Shown here piece by piece: positions 38,701 to 50,445 of a DNA stretch of 64,000 bases. Source of the stretch: Sisyra terminalis (taxonomy: Eukaryota > Arthropoda > Insecta > Neuroptera > Sisyridae); assembly GCA_958496175.1 (NCBI GenBank), contig OY292280.1, positions 21,266,001-21,330,000 on the forward strand, in the 5' to 3' direction. The notes under the pieces are model-generated. The model made no database searches. It saw only the letters and a list, made by a program, of their open reading frames with translations, and was not told where the DNA came from. The position numbers were made by a program, and so were the translations under genes. Every line of letters begins with the position of its first letter. Position 1 is the stretch's first letter.

Positions 38701-40345
38701 TATTGGGTCATTTAAAGAAGGTGACTTTTCATTATGAGGTCTTGTTTTCTCAACGGATTCTGAATTAAGGCTATCAAGTGAAATATAATAGGAAATCAAT
38801 ATTGTCCTGTGTGCCAAAAGACACCCGCAATATCGTTTCAAACTTTCAAAAAGGGCAATTTTCTAATGCATTAAAAGGACATAAGGGATGTTTTCCTTCA
38901 CTAAATTAAAGTTGAATATTATAAACTAAACCATTCTTAACCACTATGCAAAAAATAAAAAGCATTTGATACGTATATCTTTGGAAAATTGAAACAGGAA
39001 ATTAAATTGTTGAAAGTCTATGCGAAAAAATTCGACTGATATTGGGTCATTTAAAGAAGGTGACTTTTCATTATGAGGTCTAGTTTTCTCAACGGATTTT
39101 TAATAAAGGCTATCAAGTGAAATATAATAGGAAAACAATTTTGTCCTGTGTGCCAAAAGACACCCGCAATATCGTTTCAAACTTTCAAAAAGGACAATTT
39201 TCTAATGCATAAAAAGGACATAAGGGATGTTTTCCTCACTAAATAAAAGTAGAATATTATAAACTAAACCATTCTTATCCACTATGCAAAAAATAAAAAG
39301 CATTTGTTACGTATATCTTTGGAAAATTGAAACTGGAAATTAAATTGATGAAAGTCTATGCGAAAAAATTCGACTGATATTGGGTCATTTAAAGAAGGTG
39401 ACTTTTCATTATGAGGTCTAGTTTTCTCAACGGATTTAGAATTAAGGCTATCAAGTGAAATATAATGTGAAAAAAATTTTGTCCTGTGTGCCAAAAGACA
39501 CCCGCAATATCGTTTCAAACTTTCAGGAAGGACAATTTTCTAATGCATAAAAAGGACATAAGGGATGTTTTCCTTCACTAAATTAAAGTAGAATATTATA
39601 AACTAAACCATTCTTAACCACTATGCAAAAAATAAAAAGCATTTGTTGGAAAACTTTTAGGTCCTTGATCCTTTTTTTCACGAAAACAAATTTGTATTTA
39701 AATAGCATTAGCTAGCACAATAGGTGAATTTTAAATATCGAAAAAACCATTAACATTATCGAAAACTTTAGGTTTTATTGGATTTTTGTTTCGATCGTAA
39801 CGTAATATAGCTATGGTGTGAATTTCATCGAGAAATTCGACAAACATTTTTTTGAAAAAAGTCGACGTACATTCGGTCGACGAAATAAAATTTCTCTGAA
39901 GTGAAAAAAAAAAGTTTTTCCCCTTAAGCTTTTCCGGGACCAAATTTATACCATCGATAGAGTAATTCAAGCGCTATCGAATGAGCCTACTATCGTTAAC
40001 CTACGATCGATAGTTATCGCTACAAATGGCTTTGAAGTTGGAAAAAGTGAAAAAAATCGCCAATTTAGGCCTATTTTAGGGATTCTTCAGAATTTCTGCC
40101 GGAAAATTTTCGCCAAAAAAATGAAAAATTGTATAATTAAAAATGATTTTTAGGCATCTCGGAGCGTAACTAAGCCCTTCCCGAAATCCCATTTCACTAA
40201 ATTCGAAAATTCGAGGTCCCCCCCCCATAGAAAAAAACCGAAAAAATTGACTTCAGGATATGTTTTTTAGGCCTCCCGTGACGTAACTAAGCCATTCCCA
40301 GAGTCCTACATCCCGAAAATCGAAAATTCGGTAATTTTTCGGGAA

Positions 40346-40403
40346 TGACGTCATTGCGTGGCGACGTATGTGTGACGTCATATATATGAAAAGAGTGACG
40401 TCA
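40346..40403. promoter_or_regulatory. TGACGTCA cluster in unit C
   Basis: Three perfect TGACGTCA sites in 58 bp. The middle one, TGACGTTA in A and B, is intact here. Confidence 0.45.
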
Positions 40404-40588
40404 CAAACCATTGAGCAAAAATAAAATGAAAAATATATAGCATCATCGATCGATCATTTCGAACCCCGAAAGGTTGGAACTGTTCGATCGAATATTTCGA
40501 TGATACAATGTCTGGAATGAGGAATTAATGTTAATTAGATATATTATAAGCTGTAAGGAATCGAAATCAATTATTAGAAATTATAAAA

Positions 40589-40671
40589 ATCCGGGACCAA
40601 TCGGGATGCGAACCAGGGACCTCGACTCCGAACAACAGCAACGGCGACCAAGACGACTCGGCTATCAGATG
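40589..40671 (-). pseudogene. tRNA-derived module I (unit C)
   Basis: B box GGTTCGCATCCC (40603-40614). The A box reads TAGCCGAGTCG here, a better match to the tRNA consensus than in A and B. Confidence 0.75.
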
Positions 40672-41477
40672 ATATATGTAAATGACCTTAAAACTCATAC
40701 ATAAACAATTCTTATGAGATTTTTGGAAAATTGAAAAAAAAATTCGATCGATGGAGTTGGAATTTTCCAAAAATATTTTAACCGCAGCTGCTCCATGTTA
40801 AAGTTGGAAAATTTTACTAAAAACTTTGCATCACTTTAAGGTCCTTGATCCTTTTTTTCGAAAAAAACAACATTTGTATTTTAAAAGAATTTCTTCAGAA
40901 AATTAAAATGTAGGTATATATAAAAAAAATCGATAAGGAAATCAAAAAGTTAAGATATTTTTCGATATTGTCTTTATCGTATTATTCGATAATCTATCGA
41001 AAAATATTGAACTTACCTTACTTACCTAATCGTTGCATTATCTTAACTTTTCTTTGTATCTTAACTCTGAAATATAAAATTCAGGAGGATGGGTGCGGAA
41101 AATCTAATTGAAACAATATGTTCAATTAACATAAATTTATTAATGATAAATATCAATACAGTTTATAATAAATTACAATATTAGTTTTTCCATTATTACA
41201 ATAGTTTATATAATTTATGTAAAAGTATCAATTATTATAATCATATAGAAATATTAAGTTAATTAAATTTTCTTGATTTACAGATATTTTCACTATTTAT
41301 CACTTAAACCACTTTATCACTTAAACCACTTTATAACTTCACATTCACTGAATTATTAAAACACAATTTACAGCTCTGATTGTTGTAGTAAATCCATTAG
41401 TGATTTTCTCGGTAGATATCAATTGTGGAAATGATATCCTTTATGAATTTGATGGATGATCCTCCAAAGATCCGCAT

Positions 41478-41716
41478 TTATTCCTCAAACGTCCATTCGG
41501 AAATGATGAACATCTCAACTCCAATGAATAATTCTCCGTTGTCATCGGTCAGCTTCTTCTGGAACGAAAAGATCAATAAATAATCAAAAATCAATAATAA
41601 AATATTTGGAGGTCTCAAAAGTACAGCGACTTACCAATCATTTATCTCCCAAAATGATGATACTTTCTTCAGCGCAAAAACAATGTCTTGGTCCTTAGTT
41701 TCTTGGTAATTTGGAT
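41478..41716 (-). pseudogene. Exon-like pair (unit C)
   Basis: 82-bp piece at 41635-41716, GTAAGT donor, 76-bp gap ending TTCCAG, and 81-bp piece at 41478-41558 with its TAA. Both pieces are open; the phase conflict at the join is the same as in A. Confidence 0.4.
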
Positions 41717-41898
41717 CTGTAAAAATATATTTAATTAATATTTAAACAAACTATACTTTCTAGGGACATTAACTTGAATACTGGGGAACATATGGCGCAG
41801 CCCATTTACATAATTTCCATAATGAAACAATGGTTGCTAAACTTCTGCATTTATTAACAAAGTTGCAAGATTGCTTTTCCTGATAAGGGCTGTTTTTT

Positions 41899-42014
41899 CA
41901 AAGTTTCAAAAAGGACAATTTTCAAGTACATAAAAAGGATATAAGAGATGGTTTTCTTTCGTAGAAAATTGCTGCCATTTAAAACTGACTCATTCTTAAC
42001 TGTATTGCAAAAAT
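41899..42014 (+). repeat. Relic satellite segment inside unit C
   Basis: Same partial monomer as in A. Its last bases overlap the 3' end of the exon-like frame at 41979-42207, so part of that frame is made of satellite-derived sequence. Confidence 0.85.
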
Positions 42015-42207
42015 CAGCTCTCCATGAGGAGGACTTTCAAATACAACCATGGTTAAGGTTGCTTTTATTCCAAATTCGGTGATCAAAACCTGATCTTTTA
42101 TTATCTTCCTGTTTATCCCGTGGATTGAGATATTCTTCTGATATTCACAATACTTAAGCTGCACTCCCAGTGGCTTACATTTGCAGATTATTTGATTAGA
42201 TTCTTCT
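41979..42207 (-). pseudogene. Longest version of the exon-like open frame (unit C), unrecognised
   Basis: Starting after an acceptor-like TTCATTCAG, the frame is open for 75 codons in phase 1 (starts EESNQIICKCKPLGVQ; middle HGINRKIIKDQVLITEFG; end ELIFAIQLRMSQF) to a TAA at 41979-41981. An internal ATG allows a 61-codon frame beginning MQLKYCEYQKN. Other copies stop about 25 codons earlier. The composition is protein-like, with mixed hydrophobic and charged residues and three cysteines, and there are no frameshifts among copies. I know no matching family, and the last codons come from the satellite relic, which argues against an intact gene end. Read alternatively, it is an internal exon fragment of a captured host gene whose neighbours are the downstream pair at 41478-41716. 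Confidence 0.4.
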
Positions 42208-42973
42208 CTGAATGAATTATTTTTAAATATATTTTAAAAATTCATTTTTGTCGTTCATTAGTTAGTTAAACGTTGGAAAATATCAATAAAAGTAACAGAA
42301 AGTACATATAACCTCATATAAACATTGCGCCCATACCGACAATTTTACAATAAATATTACCTGTTTCACATTTATTTATTCGATTTTGATTTTATGAAGT
42401 TAAAATGTAACATTGGCCATCAGATCAAACAACCATAACATTAAATATTAAATTTATTTGGATAAACTAAAGTCAATTATGAACTAATAACTTTCAAAAA
42501 TTAGCTGTCGCATTGACATGTATCGTATCTCCACCTATGCTAGAACGTGTGAACTCTTGACATGTATGTCAATTGAACCACCTTAAGTTTTTAGTGCCAC
42601 CTGTGAGTCAGTTGGATGTACTCATAGCTTCCAACAAAATACGAATCGCATTTTGGCGTTGTCTTAATTCAAAATTCTAAACAATTCGAATTGTCAATAC
42701 ATAAGAAATGTTAGAAATAAGCAATAAATTTAAAAATTAAATATAATTACTTACTGCTTTTGATTTTTCACACATAAGAGATGAAATTGAGTAGGAAATT
42801 GAATATGAAATAAAGGCATGCCAATCGAAAACTTAAGTTCATCCGTACATGCTGGGCAAATTTTTCCGAAAACCAAGCTCGTTTAAGGGATGACCGCGGC
42901 AATTTGGTGACGTTATGGCATTATTTCTAGACTTAAAAAAATATAAATAAATTATGAAAAAAAAAATATGACA

Positions 42974-43041
42974 TTTTCGAGGTTCGAACCCGGAGATTGT
43001 TGCTTTAGATTCTCTCAACATATCCACTCGGCTACAACTGC
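42974..43041 (-). pseudogene. tRNA-derived module II (unit C)
   Basis: GGTTCGAACC at 42981-42990 (followed on the minus strand by TCG, not TTG as in A) and TAGCCGAGTGG 44 nt upstream. Confidence 0.75.
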
Positions 43042-43753
43042 ACGTGTTTGCATTAAATAAAAACTTATATATAAATATTTCTCAGATCACAAAATTCAAT
43101 TTTCTTTCGGGATCGTAATATTTGAAATTTTCCAAAACAAATTGAAACCATAGCTGCTCCATAATACTTCCGGAAAATGTGTCAATATACATAGTAACAT
43201 TTTGATGTTTTTCCCCATTTTTTTCGATATTTAAAATTCTAAGAAACGGTAATGCATTGTTGTCGTATGAACAAATATGTACTTCTCTTCATTAAAGTAA
43301 ATCAAAACCAACTATCAACTTTAAGAATTTAATTCCGCAAAAAGAAAACAAAATAAGTTTTCTCGTAAATTCCAATAAGATATTTAACTCTTTTGTTGTT
43401 GTTGTACTATATTTGTACAATAACATAGGAAATAATATGAGAAATATCGTGAAAAATCATATAGTTTGGTAGGCAATCTGCTTACACCAATGTAATATAC
43501 AAAATAAATGGTTGCATAAATGTTGCATTTAATAACATTTCTCGGGTAATTTTAGGGCTGCTTTATGGTTTAATTTGTAATTTGTAAGGGTTATTTGATA
43601 TTTTTCATAAAAATATAAGTCCATCCGTACATGCTGTGCAAATTTTTCCGAAAACAAACCACATTTAAGGGATGAAATCGACAATCAAAGTGGCAGAAGA
43701 AATCATCAAACTTCAAGTGTTTGTAACGTCACGGGATCAAATAAGGGATGGTT

Positions 43754-43788
43754 TTCGATCCAGATAAAGTTTCGGGTTCGTAACAATG
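43754..43788 (+). pseudogene. Decayed third tRNA-like module (unit C)
   Basis: B-box remnant GGGTTCGTAAC from 43774. Confidence 0.5.
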
Positions 43789-43974
43789 TATTAAACGATA
43801 ATATAACAATCTATTTCAAATTCGAGAAAAGAAAATTTTTCACCAAAACAAACCGTGGGTTAACCATCGTTAATTTTTCACGAAAATCGTAAACTTTATA
43901 AATAAATTTTTAATCAATGTCCTTACGTGAGGAGTGGAGTGAAAATTTTTTTATCCTAAGTGCAAAAGGACAAC

Positions 43975-46822
43975 CGCAATATCGTTTCAAACTTTCAAAA
44001 AGGACAATCAAATGCATAAAATGGACATAAGGGATGTTTTCCTTCTCTAAAATAAAGTTGAATATTATAAACTAAACCATTCTTAACCACTATGCAAAAA
44101 ATAAAAAGCATTTGTTACGTATATCTTTGGAAAATTGAAACAGGAAATTAAATTGTTGAAAGTCTATGCGAAAAAATTCGACTGATATTGGGTCATTTAA
44201 AGAAGGTGACTTTTCATTATGAGGTCTAGTTTTCTCAACGGATTTTGAATTAAGGCTATCATGTGAAATATAATAGGAAAACAATTTTGTCCTGTGTGCC
44301 AAAAGACACCCGCAATATCGTTTCAAACTTTCAAAAAGGACAATTTTCTAATGCATAAAAAGGACATAAGGGATGTTTTCCTCACTAAATTAAAGTTGAA
44401 TATTATAAACTAAACCATTCTTAACCACTATGCAAAAAATAAAAAGCATTTGTTACGTATATCTTTGGAAAATTGAAACTGGAAATTAAATTGTTGAAAG
44501 TCTAAGCGAAAAAATTCGACTGATATTGGGTCACATAAAGAAGGTGACTTTTCATAATGAGTTCTAGTTTTCTCAACGGATTTTGAATTAAGGCTATCAA
44601 GTGAAATATAATAGAAAAAAAATTTTGTCCTGTGTGCCAAAAGACACCCGCAATATCGATTCAAACTTTCAAAAAGGACAATTTTCTAATGCATAAAAAG
44701 GACATAAGTGATGTTTTCCTCACTAAATTAAAGTAGAATATTATAAACTAAACCATTCTTAACCACTATGCAAAAAATAAAAAGCATTTGTTTCGTATAT
44801 CATTGGAAAATTGAAACTGTATATTAAATTGTTGAAAGTCTATGCGAAAAAATTCGTCTGATATTGGGTCATTTAAAGAAGGTGACTTTTCATTATGAGG
44901 TCTAGTTTTCTCAACGGATTTTGAAATAAGGCTATCAAGTGAAATATAATAGGCACAAACTTTTGTCCTGTGAGCCAAAAGACACCCGCAATATCGTTTC
45001 AAACTTTCAAAAAGGACAGTTTTCTAATGCATTAAAAGGACATAAGGGATGTTTTCCTTCTCTAAATTAAAGATGAATATTATAAACTAAACCATTCTTA
45101 ACCGCTATGCAAAAAAAAAAAAGCATTTGTTACGTACATCTTTTGAAAATTGAAACTGGAAATTAAATTGTTGAAAGTCTATGCGAAAAAATTCGACTGA
45201 TATTGGGTCATTTAAAGAAGGTGACTTTTCATTATGAGGTCTAGTTTTCTCAACGGATTTTGAAATAAGGCTATCAAGTGAAATATAATAGGAAAAAACT
45301 TTTGTCCTGTGTGCCAAAAGACACCCGCAATATCGTTTCAAACTTTCAAAAAGGACAGTTTTCTAATGCATTAAAAGGACATAAGGGATGTTTTCCTTCT
45401 CTAAATTAAAGATGAATATTATAAACTTAACCATTCTTAACCACTATGCAAAAAAAAAAGCATTTGTTACGTACATCTTTGGAAAATTGAAACTGGAAAT
45501 TAAATTGTTGAAAGTCTATGCGAAAAAATTCGTCTGATAATGGGTCATTTAAAGAAGGTGACTTTTCATTATGAGGTCTAGTTTTCTCAACGGATTTTGA
45601 AATAAGGCTATCAAGTGAAATATAATAGGAAAAAACTTTTGTCCTGTGTGCCAAAAGACACCCGCAATATCGTTTCAAACTTTCAAAAAGGACAATTTTC
45701 TAATTCATTAAAAGGACATAAGGGATGTTTTCCTTCACTAAATTAAAGTAGAATATTATAAACTAAACCATTCTTAACCACTATGCAAAAAATAAAAAGC
45801 ATTTGCTACGTATATCTTTGAAAAATGGAAATTGGAAATTAAATTTTTGAAAGTCTATGCGAAAAAATTCGACTGATATTGGGTCATTTAAAGAAGGTGA
45901 CTTTTCAATATGAGGTCTAGTTTTCTCAACGGATTCTGAATTAAGGCTATCAAGTGAAATATAATAGGAAAAAACTTTTGTCCTGTGTGCCAAAAGACAC
46001 CCGCAATATCGTTTCAAACTTTCAAAAAGGACAATTTTTTAATGCTTAAAAAGGACATAAGGGATGTTTTCCTCACTAAATAAAAGTAGAATATTATAAA
46101 CTAACCCATTCTTAACCACTATGCAAAAAATAAAAAGCATTTGTTACGGATTTCTTTGGATTATTGAAACTGGAAATTAAATTGTTGAAAGTCTATGCGA
46201 AAAAATTCGACTGATATTGGGTCATTTAAAGAAGGTGACTTTTCATTATGAGGTCTAGTTTTCTCAACGGATTCTGAATTAAGGCTATCAAGTGAAATAT
46301 ATTAGGAAATCAATTTTGTCCTGTGTGCCAAAAGACACCCGCAATATCGTTTCAAACTTTCAAAAAGGACAATTTTCTAATGCATAAAAAGGACATAAGG
46401 GATGTTTTCCTCACTAAATTAAAGTAGAATATTATAAACTAAACCATTCTTAACCACTATGCAAAAAATAAAAAGCATTTGTTACGTATATCTTTGGAAA
46501 ATTGAAACTGGAAATTAAATTGTTGAAAGTCTATGCGAAAAAATTCGACTGATATTGGGTCATTTAAAGAAGGTGACTTTTCATTATGAGGTCTAGTTTT
46601 CTCAACGGATTTTGAATTAAGGCTATCAAGTGAAATATAATGTGAAAAAATATTTGTCCTGTGTGCCAAAAGACACCCGCAATATCGTTTCAAACTTTCA
46701 AAATGGACAATTTTCTAATGCATAAAAAGGACATAAGGGATGTTTTCCTTCACTAAATTAAAGTAGAATATTATAAACTAATCCATTCTTAACCTCTATG
46801 CAAAAAATAAAAAGCATTTGTT
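43975..46822 (+). repeat. Satellite array 4
   Basis: The shortest array, about 8 monomers, and more heterogeneous than the others. Four consecutive copies carry AGGAAAAAACTTTTGTCC or AGGCACAAACTTTTG, and there are slipped A runs (GCAAAAAAAAAAAAGC at about 45108, GCAAAAAAAAAGC at about 45449). The first monomer has the edge variant AATCAAATGCATAAAATGG. It ends at the standard monomer base before unit D. No gene is seen. Confidence 0.97.
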
Positions 46823-47520
46823 GGAAAACTTTTAGGTCCTTGATCCTTTTTTTCAAGAAAACAAATTTGTATTTAAATAGCATTAGCTAGCACAATAGGT
46901 GAATTTTAAATATCGAAAAAACCATTAACGATATCGAAAACTTTAGGTTTTATTGGATTTTTGTTTCGATCGTAACGTAATATAGCTATGGTGTGAATTT
47001 CATCGAGAAATTCGACAAACATTTTTTTGAAAAAAGTCGACGTACATTTGGTCGACGAAATAAAATTTCTCTGAAGTGAAAAAAAAAAGTTTTTCCCCTT
47101 AAGCTTTTCCGGGACCAAATTTATACCATCGATTGAGTAATTCAAGCGCTATCGAATGAGCCTACTATCGTTAACCTACGATCGATAGTTATCGCTACAA
47201 ATGGCTTTGAAGTTGGAAAAAGTGAAAAAAAACGCCGATTTAGGCCTATTTTTGGGATTCTTCAGAATTTCGGCCGGAAAATTTTCGCCAAAAAAATGAA
47301 AAATTGTATAATTAAAAATGATTTTTAGGCTTCTCGGAGCGTAACTAAGCCATTCCCGAAATCCCATTTCACTTAATTCGAAAATTCGAGGTCCCCCCCA
47401 CCAAAAAAAAAACCGAAAAAATTGTCTTCAGGATATGTTTTTTAGGCCTCCCGTGACGTAACTAAGCCATTCCCAGAGTCCTACTTCCCGAAAATCGAAA
47501 ATTCGGTAATTTTTCGGGAA

Positions 47521-47578
47521 TGACGTCATTGGGTGGCGACGTATGTGTGACGTCATATATATGAAAAGAGTGACGTCA
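47521..47578. promoter_or_regulatory. TGACGTCA cluster in unit D
   Basis: Three perfect TGACGTCA sites. Confidence 0.45.
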
Positions 47579-47764
47579 CAAAACCATTGAGCAAAAATAA
47601 AATGAAAAATATATAGCATCATCGATCGATCATTTCGAACCCCGAAAGGTTGGAACTGTTCGATCGAATATTTCGATGATACAATGTCTGGAATGAGGAA
47701 TTAATGTTAATTAGATATATTAAAGGCAGTAAGGAATAGAAATCAATTATTAGAAATTATAAAA

Positions 47765-47847
47765 ATCCGGGACCAATCGGGATGCGAACCAGGGACCTCG
47801 ACTCCGAACAACAGCAACGGCGACCAAGACGACTCGGCTATCAGATG
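47765..47847 (-). pseudogene. tRNA-derived module I (unit D)
   Basis: GGTTCGCATCCC (47779-47790) with TAGCCGAGTCG 50 nt upstream on the minus strand. Confidence 0.75.
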
Positions 47848-48649
47848 ATATATGTAAATGACCTTAAAACTCATACATAAACAATTCTTATGAGATTTTT
47901 GGAAAATTGAAAAAAAAATTCGATCGATGGAGTTGGAATTTTCCAAAAATATTTTAACCATAGCTGCTCCATGTTAAAGTTGGAAAATTTTACTAAAAAC
48001 ATTGCAACATTTTAAGGTCCTTGATCCTTTTTTTCGAAAAAAACAACATTTGTATTTCAAAAGAATTTCTTCAGAAAATTAAAATGTATATATAAAAAAA
48101 ATCGATAAGGAAATCAAAAAGTTAAGATATTTTTCGATATTGTCTTTATCGTATTATTCGATAATCTATCGAAAAATATTGAACTTACCTTACTTACCTA
48201 ATCGTTGCATTATCTTAACTTTTCTTTGTATCTTAACTCTGAAATATAAAATTCAGGAGGATGGGTGCGGAAAATCAAATTGAAACAATATGATCAATTA
48301 ACATAAATTTATTAATGTTAAATATCAATACAGTTTATAATAAATTACAATATTAGTTTTTCCATTATTACAATAGTTTATATAATTTATGTAAAAGTAT
48401 CAATTATTATAATCATATAGAAATATTAAGTTAATTAAATTTTCTTGATTTACAGATATTTTCACTATTTATCACTTAAACCACTTTATCACTTAAACCT
48501 CTTTATAGCTTCACATTCACTGAATTATTAAAACACAATTTACAGCTCTGATTGTTGTAGTAAATCCATTAGTGATTTTCTCGGTAGATATCAATTGTGG
48601 AAATGATATCCTTTATGAATTTGATGGAAGATCCTCCAAAGATCCGCAT

Positions 48650-48880
48650 TTATTCCTCAAACGTCCATTAGGAAATGATGAACATCTCAACTCCAATGAA
48701 TAATTCTCCGTTGTCATCGGTCAGCTTCTTCTGGAACGAAAAAATCAATAAATAATCAAAAATCAATATTTGGAAGTCTCAAAAGTACAGCGACTTACCA
48801 ATTATTTATCTCCCAACAAGATGATACATTCTTTAGCGCAAAAACAATGTCTTTGTCCTTAGTTTCTTGGTAATTTGGAT
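48650..48880 (-). pseudogene. Exon-like pair (unit D), disrupted
   Basis: 82-bp piece at 48799-48880 with several replacements (SSCWEINN in place of SSFWEIND), GTAAGT donor, then the 81-bp piece at 48650-48730. A substitution puts a TAA in the middle of the second frame (TCCTAATGG on the minus strand). The intron-like gap is 68 bp, 8 bp shorter than in A because of a deletion near 48770. Confidence 0.4.
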
Positions 48881-49229
48881 CTGTAAAAATATATTTTATA
48901 ATTATTTAAACAAATTATACTTTCTAGCTACATTAACATGTATAGGTACTGGGGAACATATAATTTACATAATGAAAACATTGGTTGCTTCTGCATTTAT
49001 TAACACAAAAGTCACTTCCAATTCTTTTTCATTTACCTATGTAGCATAGATTTAACACTTGTGGGAACGTCACTGGACTTTTTACATTTCACATTAAACA
49101 TGCTGTGCAAATTTTTCCATATACAAAGCCCATTGAAGGTATGAAATTGTGCATCAATTTGGAGGCAGATGAAATCATCAAACCCTTCAATATTCAAGTG
49201 CTTCTAACTTCGTCAAATAGGTAAGGGAT

Positions 49230-49292
49230 GACTTTGTAGCCGGGCTGATAAGTATGTTGAGGGAACAATCTCCGGGTTCGAACCTTGAAATT
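49230..49292 (+). pseudogene. Intact form of the third tRNA-like module
   Basis: TAGCCGGGCTG (49237-49247) is the A box and GGTTCGAACC (49275-49284) the B box, followed by TTGAAATTG. The A-to-B spacing is 38 nt, shorter than a standard tRNA. It lies on the plus strand, opposite to modules I and II, and it explains the GGGTTCGTAAC remnants at the same place in A, B, C and E. Confidence 0.65.
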
Positions 49293-49437
49293 GCCATATG
49301 AAGGATATCCGTAGATGGTGTCCGGTCGCTGCTTATTGCTTAAATACATTTCTTACAGTTGTATCTAGCTACTCGAGGACCAATCTTTAAATGGAGTCAT
49401 CAAAAAATGAACAAGACCTAACATTTAATTATTTATG

Positions 49438-49671
49438 TCAATAGGAAATGAGGATTGTTTTCTGATAAATTTGTACAGTACCTGCAGTATTTCTTCGGAC
49501 GTTTTCCAGATGATTTTCTGAAAAATAAACGATGGTAAGTGCAAGTGTTTTATTCCTGTAAAAAGTTGTTACTTTCAATTCGAAAAGGTTTGCAACTACC
49601 TTTGGGGCATAGACGGTATAGACCCAAAGAATAATAAGTGTCAATTTCACCAAACAATCGTTCCTATTCAT
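49438..49671 (-). CDS. Small hypothetical protein with signal-peptide-like start
   Basis: 77 codons from an ATG at 49671. The first 25 or so residues read like a secretory signal: a charged start MNRNDCLVK, then the hydrophobic TLIILWVYTVYA, then PKVVA. The rest is polar, with two N-glycosylation-like sites (NKT; NTAG does not fit). Alternatively, splice-like signals inside it (CCAAAG/GTAGTT, TTTTTACAG, TTTTTCAG) would make it a first exon with short introns. It is single-copy, and downstream on the same strand lie the exon-like pieces of unit D. I recognise no family, and chance is a real possibility at this length. Confidence 0.25.
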   Translation of the reverse strand: MNRNDCLVKLTLIILWVYTVYAPKVVANLFELKVTTFYRNKTLALTIVYFSENHLENVRRNTAGTVQIYQKTILISY

Positions 49672-49735
49672 AGTAGGTAAGTTTTATTCCGTTTTCACCG
49701 GAAAATATGCAGATTTCTGCTACTCTCCGGAACGA

Positions 49736-49900
49736 TTTACTGGACGGCTATGCTGGAACCGGAGGTTTCGAATTCGATTGGCGAATGAGCCCAATATGTT
49801 TTGCTACCATAATAATTGGTTTTAATTTCTTTTAACTTACGTTGGCTCACATTATCACTTAATAACATGAACCCTCGTTTCCGAATTTTAGCACCATGTG
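49736..49900 (-). other. Short open frame, 55 codons, possible exon fragment
   Basis: Too short for ordinary ORF calling. On the minus strand the frame is open through SHGAKIRKRGFMLLSDN, then KLKEIKTNYYGSKTYWAHS and IEFETSGSSIAVQ, to a TAA near 49736. Base composition at its 3' end is richer in G and C than the surroundings. An internal ATG would give about 43 residues. No family is recognised. It sits just upstream of the signal-peptide-like frame. Confidence 0.2.
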
Positions 49901-49983
49901 ATCAATCGATCATCGATAGCCTTCGACATTTGGAAATGATTGATTGATCGATCGATGATTTACCTATATGTTTTTCCAATTAA

Positions 49984-50445
49984 ATCATGGTTAAGGATGA
50001 TTTAATCTTTAATATTCAACTCAATTTTGGCGAAACAAAACATCCCTTATATCCTTTTTATGCACTCGAAAATTGTCCTTTTTGAAACTTTGAAACGATA
50101 TTGCGGGTGGCCTGTGGCACACAGGATAAAATTTTTTTCACTCCACATCTCACGTAAGGACATTGTTTAATAATCCGTTGCGAAAATTAGCTGTTATAAG
50201 GAAAAATCACCCCTCAAAAATGACCTTTTTTCAAGCCAATTTGGTGCAAGGGTTTTCACCTCCTTAATTTCCCAATTTAATTTTCCAAGGATCTAGTGAA
50301 CCAATGCTAATGATTTTTTGCATCATGGTTAAGGATGATTTAATCTTTAATATTCAACTCAATTTTGGCGAAACAAAACATCCCTTATATCCTTTTTAAG
50401 CACTCGAAAATTGTCCTTTTTGAAAATTTGAATCGATATTGCGAT
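49984..50445 (-). repeat. About 1.4 highly diverged satellite monomers, reverse orientation
   Basis: CATGGTTAAGGATGATTTAA at 49986 and again at 50324 gives the satellite period of 338 bp exactly. Reverse-complemented, the order of landmarks is that of the satellite: CAACGGATT, ATCCTGTGTGCCACAGG, CACCCGCAATATCG, TTTCAAAAAGGACAATTTTC, GCATAAAAAGGATATAAGGG, GAGTTGAATATTAAAG. GGATATAAG and CAAAGTTTC are shared with the relics inside the units, so these copies are intermediate between relic and canonical satellite. The stretch ATTAAACAATGTCCTTACGT..GGAGTG also matches the right edge of the interspersed unit. Confidence 0.85.

Larger units (their letters stand above)
26646..39647 (+). repeat. Satellite array 3
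   Basis: About 38 monomers. From 27781 it follows the order of variants seen from 16546 in array 2, with two additional monomers before that point and one near 29806-30150. It then passes into a 3-mer duplication (31788-33811), two almost identical monomers (34206-34544 and 34545-34883), and a run resembling the start of the window (34845-35797 against 541-1493). Edge-type monomers (GATACG, GAAACAGG, TTTTTAAT) recur inside it at about 31868, 32880, 37616 and 38969. No gene is seen. Confidence 0.97.
39648..43974 (+). repeat. Interspersed 4.3-kb unit, copy C
   Basis: Co-linear with A (shift 27877-27881) but clearly more diverged than B. Examples are TTCATCGAGAAATTC for TTCTTCGAGAAATTC, CAGGAGGATGGGTGCGG for CAAGAGGATTGGTGCGG, and TTTTCGAGGTTCG for TTTTCAAGGTTCG. 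It is the only copy in which the upstream exon-like frame is uninterrupted. The junctions to satellite on both sides are the same as in A and B. Confidence 0.88.
46823..49300 (+). repeat. Interspersed unit, copy D (internally deleted)
   Basis: Follows the C-type sequence from the left edge to about 49008. It then lacks the part equivalent to 13990-15740 of unit A and resumes with the right-hand block (TGCTGTGCAAATTTTTCC near 49100). It ends beyond an intact plus-strand tRNA-like module. No satellite follows; a single-copy island begins instead. About 90 bp near 49010-49090 are unique to this copy. Confidence 0.8.
49301..49983. other. Single-copy island between units D and D'
   Basis: This is the only stretch over 300 bp that I cannot match elsewhere in the window, and it is less AT-rich around 49700-49790. 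On the minus strand it holds two open frames, listed next. At 49898-49962 there is an imperfect inverted repeat of CGATC motifs (GATCAATCGATCATCGAT against ATTGATCGATCGATGAT). It may be original flanking DNA or the insert of another element. Confidence 0.6.
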
